Below, piece by piece: positions 13,701 to 26,000 of a stretch of DNA of 64,000 bases. The DNA is from Aphelocoma coerulescens (Eukaryota > Chordata > Aves > Passeriformes > Corvidae). The stretch lies in NCBI RefSeq assembly GCF_041296385.1, contig NC_091014.1, forward strand, positions 66,410,578 through 66,474,577, in the 5' to 3' direction. Position numbers and translations under genes: made by a program. Each line of letters starts with the position of its first letter. The stretch's first letter is position 1. The notes below the pieces were generated by a model, which saw only the letters and a list, made by a program, of their open reading frames with translations, did no database searches and was not told the origin of the DNA.

Positions 13701-14637
13701 GAGCTCTCTGTGGGTACTGGGCTTTCCCCTTGAAATCAAAGAGAGTAATTGGTGCCTACTGGTGGCAAGATTTGTGTTACTCCTCTGGGCAGCCTAGAGG
13801 CAGCTGCTGCAGTAAATCTTGCAGCTCTTGTGTTAGCTGACACCCCCCAGCCCTGCAGGCAGTGCCATGGGGGATGTTTCTGGGAGTGCCCACTGGCTTT
13901 CTGCCCTATTTGTTTGCAGGGATGCCCAGGTACTGTGGAGAGTCCCCTTGAGCTGGAAAGGAAGGAAGCCATTCTTTAAGTTAAAACGTTTAAATTGAAT
14001 CAAGGTAATGGAGAATCGAATTTCAGTCTCTCATTGCTTGTAATAGAAAAATCCATGTGCACTGATAGTTCTCCCCAGTCAAGTATCCCTTGTTTGTATG
14101 GCTGCCTGTCAGATTGAGATGGGTACCAGTGGTTTGAAAATGGGAAACCTTCAGTTTTCACATAAATGGCAGGTCAAATATGTGTGATGCATCACCACCT
14201 TTTACAGTAGATCACATGTAAAACTAAGTAAAGCCCCATTTAAATGACAAAAGAATTCTTGGGCTACATGTTAGCTCTTTCCAGTAGTAGCTGAATAAAA
14301 GAAAAAAAAAACCCTAATAAATAATTAGGGTGGTAATATGTTTGACCATTATTTTTTTAGTATGACTTTTTTCTGTTACTATTATAACAGAAATGATCCT
14401 TTCAAAGACAACTAAAGTGCTAATGATAGCTAAGAAGGTCATTCCTAGGAGGTTAAACTGGTTTAATTAGAATTTATGAGAAGGTTACTATAGGAGTGCA
14501 GAAAGATGTTAAGGGGTTAACCTATAAGAGATTACATTGTAGTCAGTGTTCTGTTAAAGTTTGAATTAATTTTTCCCATGGGTTTTTCACATTCTAATTT
14601 TCAACTAAATGAGACATCTGTTTCAGAAAAGGAAAAT

Positions 14638-14659
14638 TTGCTATGGTTGTCATAGCAAC
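14638..14659. promoter_or_regulatory. Candidate RFX X-box within a perfect inverted repeat
   Basis: Arms TTGCTATG and CATAGCAA (8 bp each) flank a 5-nt spacer. The right part, GTTGTCATAGCAAC (14646-14659), resembles the RFX X-box (GTNRCC, 0-3 nt, RGYAAC) with one mismatch in the left half. It lies in an MPPED1 intron. Function is inferred from the motif only. Confidence 0.35.
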
Positions 14660-15726
14660 TATCATTCTGTAAGAAAATTATTCCAATGGTTACTTTAGAA
14701 CAGAAAGATAGAAATTCAGTACATAAAGCAACATCCGATTGCTAGCACAAACTCTGATAATTCAGCCCTTTTTGTATGGCAGATTATTTGACCTGCAAAA
14801 CTTGTGCATATGTTTTAAACATAAGGTTAATTGTGTTGTAAACAAATTCACCTCCGATATATTTTTCCTCTTGAGTCTTACATGTAGACAATCATTATTC
14901 TTATCAAAATAATAAAATGGTTGAATTTCAGTAGAGTGTTGGAGACACTCAAACTGTTCATTTGAAAAAGGTAAGTCCTAAATCAAAGTACATTTCTACA
15001 GATGAGTGCTTCACTTCAAAGGTGAAATACATTAATGAGGTATGTCTTTAATTGCCAAATAAATTTTTCTTGGGTCGGTTTCTTTTTTTTTTTTTTTTGA
15101 GAATAGTGAATTTTTCTCTTGTAGAACATACATGACAATATTTTCATTGTCAAATGTAAAATATTACTGAAAAATACATTGTAAAAATAATTACACTTTT
15201 GCTGAGTAAGAACTAACTGGGAATACAGAAATTCAGTGCTCGATATAAACAATTTAACTTTGTTTTCAGGTTCTATCATAAATGCGAATTTTAGACAAAG
15301 TTGTCTTTGCATGATACCCAGGTCATGGACTCATTAGTGGGTATTAGAGAAGAAGGCTTTTTCCCTACTCAGAAACTTTGATGGCTGTTTTGTTATAAAT
15401 TTACAGAAGAAGGGACTTGGGGATTTATAAAACCCCTATGTGCTTATAAAGATGGTTTTTGCTTTGGGGGTGGGGGCACTGAAGTGTGTGATTTGTCTTT
15501 CTTCTCTCCAATGTAAAGCATGCCAACATCCTCCGCTGAATCCTTTCTTGGACCTGTTTTTTTTTTTTTTTTTTTTTTGCCAGAAATATTCCAGACATTT
15601 CCTTCCATCTCGGGATTGTCACAAAAGACAGCATAATGGCAAATCACACAAGTTGTAACATCTCCCCTTCACAAAAGAACAGCTCCAGCATGCATAACTT
15701 ACCAGCCCCTCTGCAGTCACCACAAA

Positions 15727-15759
15727 GGGAGCGAGGGAGGGAGGAGGGAGGGAAGGGGG
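15727..15759 (+). other. G-run cluster with G-quadruplex potential
   Basis: Six runs of three or more G occur within 33 bp on the + strand, separated by loops of 1-5 nt, inside a longer purine-only stretch. This satisfies the usual G3+N1-7 quadruplex pattern. As it is on the coding strand of the intron, it could also form in the pre-mRNA. Confidence 0.7.
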
Positions 15760-16654
15760 AAAGTGCTTCTTGTCTTAATAAGCAGATCATGCCTATTCAT
15801 AAGTGGAAATGGGCTTTTTTAGAAAGTGGCCCTGTGTAGTCCAGCCCTGGCAGAGGCAGGCAGAGGCTCTCACAGCTGCGTATGCAGTTTGTGGTCATCT
15901 GGATTTCAGCAGGATTAAGCTGGCTTTTGGTGAGACCTGTGGCAGTCATGATTATTTATCTTTAAAAATGCTTCTCTGTAGTCTTAAAATAATTATTCTG
16001 TGAGTTTTTGACCTGTGCTTCTTGGGCAAACACTGGTCTTTCCCCTCAGTTTCTTTTCTGTGTCTGACATACCTGTGGGATGGTTGTCTCCCCTCACTTC
16101 CCATTGGGGAACTGGGGTCAATCCTGTCCCAGCCCAGCAGCACCAGACCAAGCGAGGGGTGGAAGCAGGGATGTATATCCACTGAAACTGTCCATGAGTT
16201 AAAAAACATGATTTACTGTGCTGGCACTTCTTTTGCCACTTATTTGTCCTTGCAAATATTTTCTGTCAGGGAGATCTTGCTGCTGGAAAATGTGCCCTGG
16301 GCCTACAGATTATTTGCCAAACAGTTGTGTGTTTTCGTCTTGGTGAAGAAATACACTTGGCATGTTAGGTGTGGAATGCAATCTCAAGGCAGGAAAGGAT
16401 GAAGAGTTTAGAAAAAGCCAACCACTGTATATTTTTATGAAGCCTCCCACTTCTGTAATATCCAAGCACCTCACAAACTTCAGGTTTTTTGTTTTCAAGG
16501 CATTCCTCTGTGGAAAAAATACTTTCCTTCTCTCAGTGCTGAGCTGAATTTAAGGAGGGGCTGATCCAGCTCCACAGAGCTTGTATGATTGCTGTGTGGC
16601 AATGTCACATGGTAGCATTGCTGGTACCTTGCTGAACAATAAGCCAGTTAGAAG

Positions 16655-17005
16655 ACTCCTATAATTGTTTAGGAAAAGACCTTTGAGATGATCGAGTCCA
16701 GCCATAAACCTAACACCACTAAACCATGTCCCCAAGTGCCACATCTACACATCTTTTAAATGCTTCCAGGCATGGTGACTTAGCCACTGGCCTGGCTGGC
16801 CTGGCCAGCCTGTGCCAGGGCTTGACCTATCAGTGAAGAATTTTTCCCAATATCCAATCTAAACCTCCCCTGGTGCAACTTTAGGCCATTTCCTCTTGTC
16901 CTGTTGATTGTTACCTGGGAGAAGAGACCCGATTCCCACCTTGCTAAAACCTCCTTTCAGGAAATTTTAGAGAGATAATGTCTCCCCTGTGCCTCCCTCT
17001 AGACC
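16655..17005 (-). mobile_element. CR1 LINE fragment, 3' end only
   Basis: The + strand reads as the antisense CR1 3' end: AAAAGACCTTTGAGATGATC, then the 'aaaccatgtccccaagtgccacatctacac' segment, 'aaacctcccctggtgcaac' and 'gagataatgtctcccctg'. It is the same subfamily type as the copy at 9040-10748 but shorter. It is severely 5'-truncated, non-coding and antisense to MPPED1. Confidence 0.9.
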
Positions 17006-18277
17006 CTGGCAGCAGGAAGTTGAGAAAATGCTGCTTGGAATGTTGAACAGGTAACCAGAAAAGTGTGACTTTGTGGCCTGATATAGGGATGTGTCTTTAT
17101 CTTAGCCAGCTGCCTTGGCCTGAGCAGTGTTACTCAGAACATGATTTGTGCTTCACAGCTAGTGCTGTTAGAATCTTTCCTTCACATACCTTCTTCACCT
17201 CCCTCATCACAGCTTCTGGAGGCTGAGATTTACATTTCTGGTCCCAATAGCAGATGTTCAAAGTTTCATCTTTTTTTTTTCTCCTGGGACACCTGTTTCT
17301 CAAGACCCTGGTTATCCAGGGCATGTGATGAAGAGGCAGGGGATGAGAAAGAAAGCCTTTCAGTCATCAGTAGTTGAGCCTCTTTTTGTCTGTGGAAGAA
17401 AAGCCTTCTGTTCATTGTTCTTCAAATATGGGTATGGCCAGAAGACGTCAGTCAAAAAATTATTAAAACTTCCAGCCTAAAACTAACTCCTCAATTTTAT
17501 GACCTAGAATTGGAGCCTAGGCAGCAAGACATAATTTAACACTGTGACATAATTGCTGTGAAATATAGCTTTTTAATCAATGGGATAGGAAGATAAATTG
17601 TGTTCTGACTGGCAGTGTTACCGTCCTGCTGCTCCGTGATGCACTGCTCCATAAGTACGTTTTAAAAAATGTAAATGCCTGTCTGATAAGAAATCCTGAA
17701 TATGGAAAGTCTTAAGAGCAAGTCAACACACCAGAGGACAGAAGAAATTTGTTTGTAAGAGAAGCAGCAGCATTCTTGTTCTGATGGGATGTATCCAATT
17801 AGGGAAACAAAGCAGCAGAGATGATGTCTCTGACTTTGGAGCAGGATCTGTCATGGTGCCAGGGTCTGTCCTTGTCCAGCTGGTCATAGGCTAAGGGCCA
17901 AACGTGCTGGGAGCCAATGTGAAACATAAATCATGTGTAGGTGTCTGAGACAGCTGTTCTTCTAAATGTTGTGAGAGTCAGTGTGATAATCCACACATGG
18001 AGGTCTTGGTATCCAGGGCTTGTAAGTAGTTGGAGGAATACTGTGAATATTTTACTGTATGCTGTCTACTGGAAGTGGGGAGGACTGCACGGATTTGCCA
18101 TTCAAGTTAAACAACACTGCTTGTATGGAAAGAGGGGATTACTGTGCACACAAAGAAGAAAATGAATGCTATTTGTGTCTTCAAATTCCATGGTAGTAAA
18201 GAGTCAACCTCAGTATTTTAATTAGATAACCAGTACATGGAAATACCACTGAAGACATTCTCCTCCTCTCTTGGCAG
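17006..18277 (+). other. MPPED1 intron, 3' part with acceptor
   Basis: Non-coding sequence ending in a pyrimidine-rich tract (ctcctcctctcttggcag) that forms the acceptor at 18276-18277. No repeat family or second gene was recognised. Confidence 0.6.
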
Positions 18278-18393
18278 GCAACCTTGGTTTTATGGCTGGG
18301 GCTTTAATCTTCCACGAGGCCAAGCACTATTAGAGAAATGGAACCTTATTCCAGATGGAATAGATATTCTTATAACACATGGACCACCTCTCG
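18278..18393 (+). CDS. MPPED1: MPPED1 coding exon, antepenultimate (metallophosphoesterase)
   Basis: This exon belongs to a class III-type metallophosphodiesterase of the MPPED/239AB family. The frame reads QPWFYGWGFNLPRG, then ALLEKWNLIPDGIDIL, then ITHGPPL, which is the family core. The His of THGPP is a known metal-site ligand in the MPPED fold. The exon opens after a pyrimidine-rich acceptor (ctcttggcag) with the last base of a Trp codon (phase 2 intron). It closes with one base of a Gly codon before gtaaga (phase 1 intron). That leaves 38 full codons. The wording (QPWFYGW, QALLEKW) fits MPPED1 better than MPPED2, which has PWFNGW and QSLLDKW as I recall them. The upstream exons with the start codon and the first metal-binding motifs are not in the window. 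Confidence 0.96.
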
Positions 18394-20063
18394 GTAAGAA
18401 ATTATAGTGCTCTTAGCTGTGTGTTTCAGATGATTATATGGTAACTGATGGCTCTCCTTAGAAAAACAGTGCAATCCTGACTTAGAAAAGTCAAAAGCAA
18501 CATGCATACTGATTTCAGCAGCTCCAGGACTTCAGCTCATGATTACCTGTGGTACCTCTGCTCAATGGCAGCGAATTAAATAACGGCTTAAAAAGTAAAA
18601 CCTTAACATATAAAGCCATAATGAGCTTTATAAATAAGCAGGGTCTAGTTTTCCTGTGCATATGTCTAATCTGCCACTGGTGAAATTACTAGATTGAAAG
18701 AGTGGAGCCTGTTGGAAGAGAAATGCAGGATTAGGGTCTTATTTTTTATCACTTTCTCCCTGACTTGCAGTAGCATTCTCCCACCAACAAGTACCCAGAA
18801 TCTCTATTTTTTCCTCATCATACTGACTTGGTGCATCTTCTGCCTCACAAATCCAGATGCTCCCCATTGTTTGCCTGTTCTTTGGAAAGGATTGTTGAAT
18901 TGCTTATCTGTAATACAATTTGGCAACATGAACACATCAAAAAGAAATAGTTTTTCATGTGCATTTTCCAAAAATTAATACAGGTGATATAAAAGCTATC
19001 TATCTATAATAAGAGATTTCTTGTATTTCTAGAAAATTTTGACATTACCTTTGCTACAGAAATAATACAATCACACGAATTTGTCCAGATTCAGTGAAAG
19101 CTCAAGGCTTTTAAGGTTTTTTTTCAATCTATTTAACATATAGCAGTCTATATTTAATGGGAATGTGTGTTTGACTATCACTGATTTAGTAAATGGACAT
19201 GTACAAGAAGCATGTGCTCAAGTGTTCTGCTGAGTCTTACTGTGCTTTGTGTGAGATGAAGGCAGTTGGTTTCTTTAAACCTTTAGATTCTCCAATTTCC
19301 TGAAGCTAAAACCCTCGTCTTCCACCCTTTCTTCTCTTTCAGAGCTTGGAGGAGAAAGTATCTAAAGGGTTTGTGTTTTGTTTTCTTTAGAAAGACATGT
19401 TTGCATTCCATTGCTCACTAATCCTGGGGGAAAGTAGTTCTTTGTAAGCGGGGTTTCTCACAGTTAGGGGTTTGTGTTTTGATTCTTCACCTAAGTGGAG
19501 TCTCATGCCATGCCATGGACTGATTTTAATATGAGTATGTATTGTAAAAGTGGATGTCAGAAATTAAGTGTTTCAGCCCTTGAGAGATATCAGCTCCAAG
19601 CCATTGGTATGGGGGTAATCCCTGTTAGGATCCAAGGCGTGATGCTGTGTCTTTCATGCAGTTTTATTTATAAGTCATATTTAAAACTTTTTCAGAAGTT
19701 TTTTCCAGACTTAGAAAGCCCCTTTTAAAGCCAGCTAACCAACTGTAAAACAATCCAACCTTCAGCTGAGTGAACATTCACTTGAAATCCCTTGTTGGAA
19801 AGTGGAGAGTTTCAACCACCTTGCTACTTTAGCCACCAGGTCTCTCCAGTAGCCTCTGGGATCAACAGAGGGAGGAGGACTCCAAAGAGCACTGCAGAGC
19901 TGGCACTCAACAGACAGACTTTAGTAATAAATTTAATAGTAAATTTAGTAATTGAAAAGTAAATTAATAATTGCAGTAATTCTGAGGAAGGGCCACCCAT
20001 CTCCAGTGATTGTAATGGAGTAATGTGAATTCCTCCCATCTGCTTGGCTCAGTATGTGCTCTC

Positions 20064-20086
20064 TTTTTTTTTTTTTTTTTTTTTTT
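20064..20086. repeat. Poly-T tract
   Basis: Twenty-three consecutive T residues in the MPPED1 intron. I found no adjacent SINE or processed gene that would explain it as a retroposon tail. Confidence 0.9.
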
Positions 20087-20989
20087 AATTCTTTATCTTC
20101 AACCATCCCCCAAGAATTTTCTTTTTTTTTAGAAGTTCCTGTTTCTTTGTCTCTCTCTTACTGATGCATTAATAGATGGCTCAGGCACAGAACCCTCTGC
20201 CTGAGGGCAGGAGCTGTTGGTCTCCCTGGCACCCATGGCAACAAATATATGACACTTCAAAGAAATTAACACTTTGCCTAACTTACAGAACCACCTTATT
20301 GTGCAGCTCTGTCCACAGACCTTTTGGGAGACAGGATCCTCCTTGACCCTCCCAGCCAATTATTTTAACCACAAAGCTGATTCCTGTTGTTCTGATCTTG
20401 GAACTTAACCTCACTAGAGTTGTTCCTAATGATCATAAATAGCAATTAGTCCTCTTGCAAATTCTGGGTGTTTTATCCAGCATGGCTGCCTAAATTCTGC
20501 CCATCATCCATTTTCTGTGCTGGTTTCTCATTCTCTGACTTCAGAAAAGTGTGCATCCTCCTAAGCTAATTAATACTACATTATTGCATAGATTTTAAGT
20601 CTGATTTAGATGCAGAAGTACCATTAAGAGTTAATGAACTTTGTTTTTCATTTAGCCATGTAACAAAAATCCAAGTAATTTTTCTCTTCTGTTTTAGAAT
20701 AGTGCTTTGGGATGAAACCAGAGCAGGGATACTTGGGAGGTTCACACAGGATGAGAAAACAAAGGTTAAAACAGCTATTTTTGACCATTTTATTAGTAGC
20801 CTGCTTATTATTATTCATAAAGAAATGCCATTTATTTCATAGCTTATGAAATATAGTATTTGTGATTATGGGATCAGTGTTAATGCTCATTTCCATATCA
20901 GCATATTTTTGTTTCCTAAAGATCTGCATTTATGATTCTTTTATTTCTCTTTCAAAAGTTCACTTTCTTTTCTTTGTTTTTAATTTAAT

Positions 20990-21320
20990 TTCACCTTTAA
21001 GTCTTCATTTGCAGCTGTCTGCTTGATAGTCTGTGACAAAGATTTATACTTTCCTGACAGCTGCAGAAACCTGTTTCAAGTAACCAAACATTAAAAAAAC
21101 CCTAAGATGAACTCTAATTGTTAGCTAGGTGTAATCAATTATTCTTAGTTTGTGTAGTCAGGTGTACATAATAAGCTGCAAACATATGGGAAGGCTTCAG
21201 AAGGGTGATAATGCATGTAAACAAAAACATGTTCAACATAAATAATGCTTAATTTAATGGAGAAGTTAATTTTATGGATTTTTGTTTGTGAAGTTTTTGA
21301 AGTGGAAATACTTTTGGCTT
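20990..21320. promoter_or_regulatory. Candidate conserved non-coding element in an MPPED1 intron
   Basis: A repeat-free, non-coding AT-rich block with many short transcription-factor-like words: TAATT cores, CAATTA, AACAAA-type and ACATGTT. It contrasts with the more heterogeneous intron around it. The call rests on appearance only, since no alignment was possible. Confidence 0.25.
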
Positions 21321-22279
21321 TATGTTCGCCGCAGACATTTTGACAATTAACTGTTTCAAATCATTGGAGTAATAAAACCCATGGTTATAATATGTTTGCT
21401 AAAAAAAAAAAAAGCATGACTGGATTCCAGAGGAATTGCTGGCCTCACTTTGACATTATAAATACTGTTTTCTCCAGTGAATTTTCACCTCCCTTTGATG
21501 GCACAAGTGAGTTCAGCAGAAGGGAGCATTGCTCAGTCTGGCTGTAGCTCAGCAGGGCTTTCTTTTTCTACATCCCCTGACAGGTGCCAAGCAGCACCTT
21601 CAGGTCTTTGGCCATGATCAGAGCTTCCTCTTTTTGGCACTTAGGATGCCCCATTCCCAACTCTTTTCTGAAAATTGAGCTTAGCTCTCCGAGTAGCTAT
21701 GAAACAAGTGCAAACTTTTTGCCATTTTGATAAAACCTCACAGTTTACCGAGCTCAGTTTTCAAGCACTGGCAGCTCCAGAGGTATTTCTCAATGTGTGA
21801 ACCTACCCTGAAGCTCTAGTGAATCTGAGAGCTTTTCCAAGAGCTTGAATACCACACTTCTGGTCTTTTAAGCCAGTTGGTTGGCTGCTTAGCCATGCTT
21901 GAGTGGACATCAAAAGTAAATGTATCAAAACCAGGTCCAGGCTCTGTACCTCTGGCTAAAGGCACAATATATTCACACTACTGCAGCAAATCCGAGATGC
22001 AAAGCTATGACAGGCACGCAGGGAAAATATCAGAACAACAAAATAAAAGCAGGAAGATTTTGTCTTTTAGGTTTCCAAATTTGAGCCTGATGAAAATGAC
22101 TGAACAATAGGAAGAAAACAGATTGGTTGTTGCAAACACTCCAATACAACATCCTCCTTAGACTACTACTTGGAAGGAAACATGAGACTTCAGTTGGCAG
22201 TAAACATCCCCCTGCAGTATATTTAGACAAAGAGGCAAGTTGATGTAACATTTCTGTCTATTTTTGTAAGAAATAGATT

Positions 22280-22300
22280 TTTGCACAATTTTTGTGCAAA
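22280..22300. repeat. Perfect inverted repeat (hairpin)
   Basis: Arms TTTGCACAA and TTGTGCAAA (9 bp) enclose a 3-nt loop. The TTGCACAA and TTGTGCAA words also resemble C/EBP half-sites. It is intronic. Confidence 0.8.
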
Positions 22301-22964
22301 TAAATGCAGCACTTAAATACATCTTCTGCAAAAGGCCTGAGTTTCTCTTCCTATCTGAGATCCATCAGTTCAGGCAAGTGGGGCTTGCTGTGCCATAAAG
22401 TGGTTTAACTTGAGGATGTTATTTTTTGGGCGTGCAGTAAATTCCTCAACTGAGCTCCACTACTGTAGGATTCAATGTGTTAACAATATAGTTGTGTTAT
22501 TGGCAGCACAGATTCTGTTACATCAGTTCAAGTGTTCAATCTAAAAAAGTAGGTCCCAGGACTGGTTTTAAATAGCTAAATGTTCATTTAAATTCTTTAG
22601 AGGCTCGCTGTGGACTTACTGCTCTTTGCACCTCATTCTCTTCAGGAAGAAAAATGGGTAAAGCATTGAGTTATCTGATGAACAACAGTGTGAAAAATGC
22701 TTTGATTGCAGTGATTATTCTTTGAAAAACAACTGGAAAGAGTTATCATAGTCCTTTTTATCCAGATGAGCTTTTATGGTTTTCCTCCAGTATTTTTCTT
22801 TCCTTCCTCTTCTGCTTACCAAGGCAGACACAGTTTTTGCCACTTCAGTTCTTCTGTGGCTGTTTGTGAAAAGCCATGAGACATGAAATCTCAAAAATGC
22901 TGTATAACAGCACAACTTCGTGGATTACCTGTCTTCTCTTAAAGCTTTCCTTTCTTTTCCAAAG

Positions 22965-23078
22965 GTTTTCTAGACTGGGTTCCTAAGAAAATGCAACGGG
23001 TAGGATGTGTTGAGCTGCTGAACACAGTCCAGAGACGAATACAGCCAAGGCTTCATGTTTTTGGACATATCCATGAAG
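22965..23078 (+). CDS. MPPED1: MPPED1 coding exon, penultimate (GHIHEG metal-binding motif)
   Basis: The exon starts after ctttccaaag and joins in frame to the exon ending at 18393, the split codon giving Gly. It reads FLDWVPKKMQRVGCVELLN, then TVQRRIQPRLHV, then FGHIHE, and ends before gtcaga with one base of the next Gly codon (phase 1). It holds 37 full codons. GHIHEG is the C-terminal metallophosphoesterase motif whose histidines contribute to the dinuclear metal site. MPPED2 has a Gly in place of the first His (GGIHEG), which is linked to weak activity. The His seen here supports MPPED1 and predicts an intact site. FLDWVPKKMQ rather than FRDWVPKELQ also points to MPPED1. The intron between this exon and the previous one is 4571 bp. 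Confidence 0.97.
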
Positions 23079-26000
23079 GTCAGAACACATTTCTTTTTAT
23101 ATATATGTATTTAGAAACCACAAGGAGAGAAGGCTTAACCAGTGTTTTCAAACTTGAATGTCTGAACTGAAGCACTTCTAGAATTCAGATACATATTTAG
23201 CTGCATATTCAGAGGTGAAATCGGCTTATAGCCGCATTTCAATGTTTGCACTTGAGTTTCTCTTTCACTTTCTACTTCTGTAAAACAGGTCAATGCTTCC
23301 TTCACAGGGAAGTGGAGTTTTACTGTGAGTTTTAAAGTTAGAACCCAAGTCCACTAGTTACAGAAGGTGACTAAATATTAGGATGGGGGGGATTGTATTT
23401 TCCTCAGCAGAATCTGTGCTTTACAATAATTCATGTAAGATCTCTGTGTCTCGGCTTCTTGTGCTTGTAAAAGGGGTAGGAATTCTTTGAGGGGTGCTTC
23501 TAAGGCTTGATCTTCAAGACTGTACAATAAAGGTTGTCTCTCCCCATCAGTGTGTATATGAAGTTGAAATCATGAGGGATGCCACCACCGACTTGTGTAG
23601 AAGTTCCAAAATATTTATGGATGCATTTAGTTGCTTTGGCAGGGGAAACATTTTATGCCTAGACAAAACAAGTGGTTCTCTTGACTATTTGATATTTATC
23701 GGGGAAGAAACCTGAGTTCCCTTCACACAAGCCAGTAAATGGTGACAGATATGCTCTGCTGAAGTCAGTGACAGCAGGAGTTCATCTCCAGGCAAAGGGA
23801 GAGGTGGATGCTGTCTGTCCTGTTCACAAAGCAAGGCAGCAAGACTTCAAGCAGTGCCCCCACACCAAGCAGAACGCAGTGGGCTGTGCAGGAGCGAACC
23901 ATTGGTGCATAAGTGTGTATTATCAGCTGCTCAGTGCTTGGCAGTGTTAACTTACTGGCAGGAAAAGGTACTCCACAACTGCCAGTTTTCTGCTGCTGGG
24001 ACTGCTCCAGCCTTTGCTGGAGGATCTCTGTGGGTCTTACCAGTGTAGAAATGGCAAAACCAGAGGAGCTGGCCTTCAGATACTTCCGGTTTTGTGAAGA
24101 ACCCTTCCCAAGAAGTCCCTCTCTGACTTGCTGCTGGGGGCTTTCACCATGGCACATTAGAAGTGACACTGCTGAGAGGTGTGCTGGTGTAAAATTAATG
24201 GATAAGATGTTAAGATCATAATTTTATAGCTCAAGGATTAGGTCCATTCTCCTCATGTGTCTCATCTGCAGTGACCTGTTAATGCCTGGTTAATGTCCAA
24301 GGTGCTGTTAAATCACAGAGTAAGCAAATAATGCTGCTAGAGCAGTCTTGATATTCCAACAGAGAGAGCTGGTGAATGCAGTTCAAGCTCATTGTCATTT
24401 CAGAAATTGTAAGCCAAGAGGGTTGTAGGGGATATAAGCAAACAGCAAGCCATGAAGCTTCAGGCAGGTAAACAAAATCACATCTGCTAAAACCAAGCCC
24501 AACTTTGTCTCTCGAGGGAAGAGAATGGCACCTCCATAGAATGGTAAATCCTGTGAATTAATGAAGTTGGCACAGTAGGTATCAAAACACAGAAACAAGG
24601 TACTCTTCTTGTTAACTATCATAATTTAGAGAAAACAAATGGGGAACTGCAGAGCCTGTTTTTCAGTGGGATGCTAAATCTCTGCAGAGGAGAATTCCCA
24701 TTGCAGGCAGCCTGTGCAAACGAAGCTGCACTTTGTAGAGAGAATGCATGATTTGAACAGATGAGTTCTTCCTCTGAGCGAGCATAGCTACATCTGCAGC
24801 AGTCATTTATTGAACATCTGGGGGGAAGAGATGCTTATAAGAGATGTTTCTTCCCTATTCCCTCTCTGCACTACCATGTCTGCCAAAAATACCTCTGCAC
24901 GTGGGCTTGCTGCTGAACCACCCATGGAAGGGACAAGCCGCATGGCAGGGGCTCTGGCTAAAATCCTGGTTTTCCTATTACAGCCAGTACTCCACTGAGG
25001 TCATGGCCAAGGAAACTCTGCTAGCAGTAGGGCAGGAGTGAAAGCTGCAGCATTAGGAATCTTCCAGGAAAAGGAGTGTGTTAGCAGGCTGATTCTGTTC
25101 TCTCCAAATGCATAGCTGAGGAGAAAGAAAGTCCCAGCCATGGTGCTGACTGTCCTCCGTGCATTTTGTGTTTTCCTCAGAACAGTTGTTCTGTGGCAAA
25201 CAGAAAGGGATTTAAAGAAATGCCTGTGACAGGAACCTGACAGAGTTTTTTCCCACCCTGGTCCCTAATTATAGTGTGGTTTTGTCATGGGAGGTGCAGG
25301 AGGCCCTGCATTATTCAGGGTGTTTTAAGGAACCAAAAAGAAAAGAATGTGGCTATTGTTTCTTTGTTTGCAAATTATGCAACTTTCAATGCTTCTGAAA
25401 GACACAAAATTGCACTCAGAAAAACCATGGGGTCCTAGGTACCTAGGATTTGAATAGCTAGAACTCAGTATGTATATAGCAATGAATACATTTCACTATT
25501 AACTTCATCAAAGGTGAGATTGAATCTTAGTACAAATGCTTTCTACCAAGTGATTTCCCCAAAATCATGCATTTCTGATGATGAATGCAGTTCTTCATAT
25601 TAAACATAATATTTCAGTGAAAGTTTCCAATATTAAGATTTTAGCTTTCATGTAACCAAGCTTATATTTTTTCCTGGTGATTCATTAAAAGATTTTTGAC
25701 AATGGAGAATGTGTCTGCTTTTTCATAACATCAGGGCTGTCAAGGGGCTTCTTCTTCACTTTCTGAAACAGCATTTCACTGTATTTCTACAGGCATTAGA
25801 GCTGAAAGTTTGGTTTTCTGCAGATTTAGCTCTGGAATTGTTTGCCTTGGGTGTCTAGCCAGACATGAGATGTAGCTGAAGCTTTTTCACCACTGGTGAG
25901 ACACATGCAACGTGTGTGTTCTCCTGTAGAAATGGTACAGTGTTTTAGGGTGTGAATTCACCTTGTCTGTTAGTGCATTAATAAAGCCACTTTTTCTCAG

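Larger units (their letters stand above)
10749..16654 (+). other. MPPED1 intron sequence, no gene recognised
   Basis: AT-rich intronic DNA. It contains poly-T tracts (15083-15098, 15557-15578), a G-rich purine run at 15727-15759, a hairpin at 14311-14331 and an RFX-like palindrome at 14638-14659. The block around 14380-14720 is low in repeats and rich in short motifs, so it is a candidate conserved non-coding element. No exon of MPPED1 or any other gene was recognised. Confidence 0.55.
18394..22964 (+). other. MPPED1 intron (4571 bp)
   Basis: It begins gtaaga and ends tttccaaag. It contains a long poly-T tract (20064-20086), a 9-bp-arm hairpin at 22280-22300, and an AT-rich block at 20990-21320 that looks like a conserved non-coding element. 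No CR1 or LTR was recognised, and no other exon. Confidence 0.8.

Noticed and set aside
1..18277. Upstream MPPED1 exons (DTHSRTD and GNHE regions) within the window
   Set aside because: Neither motif appears in any frame, so these exons must lie before base 1.
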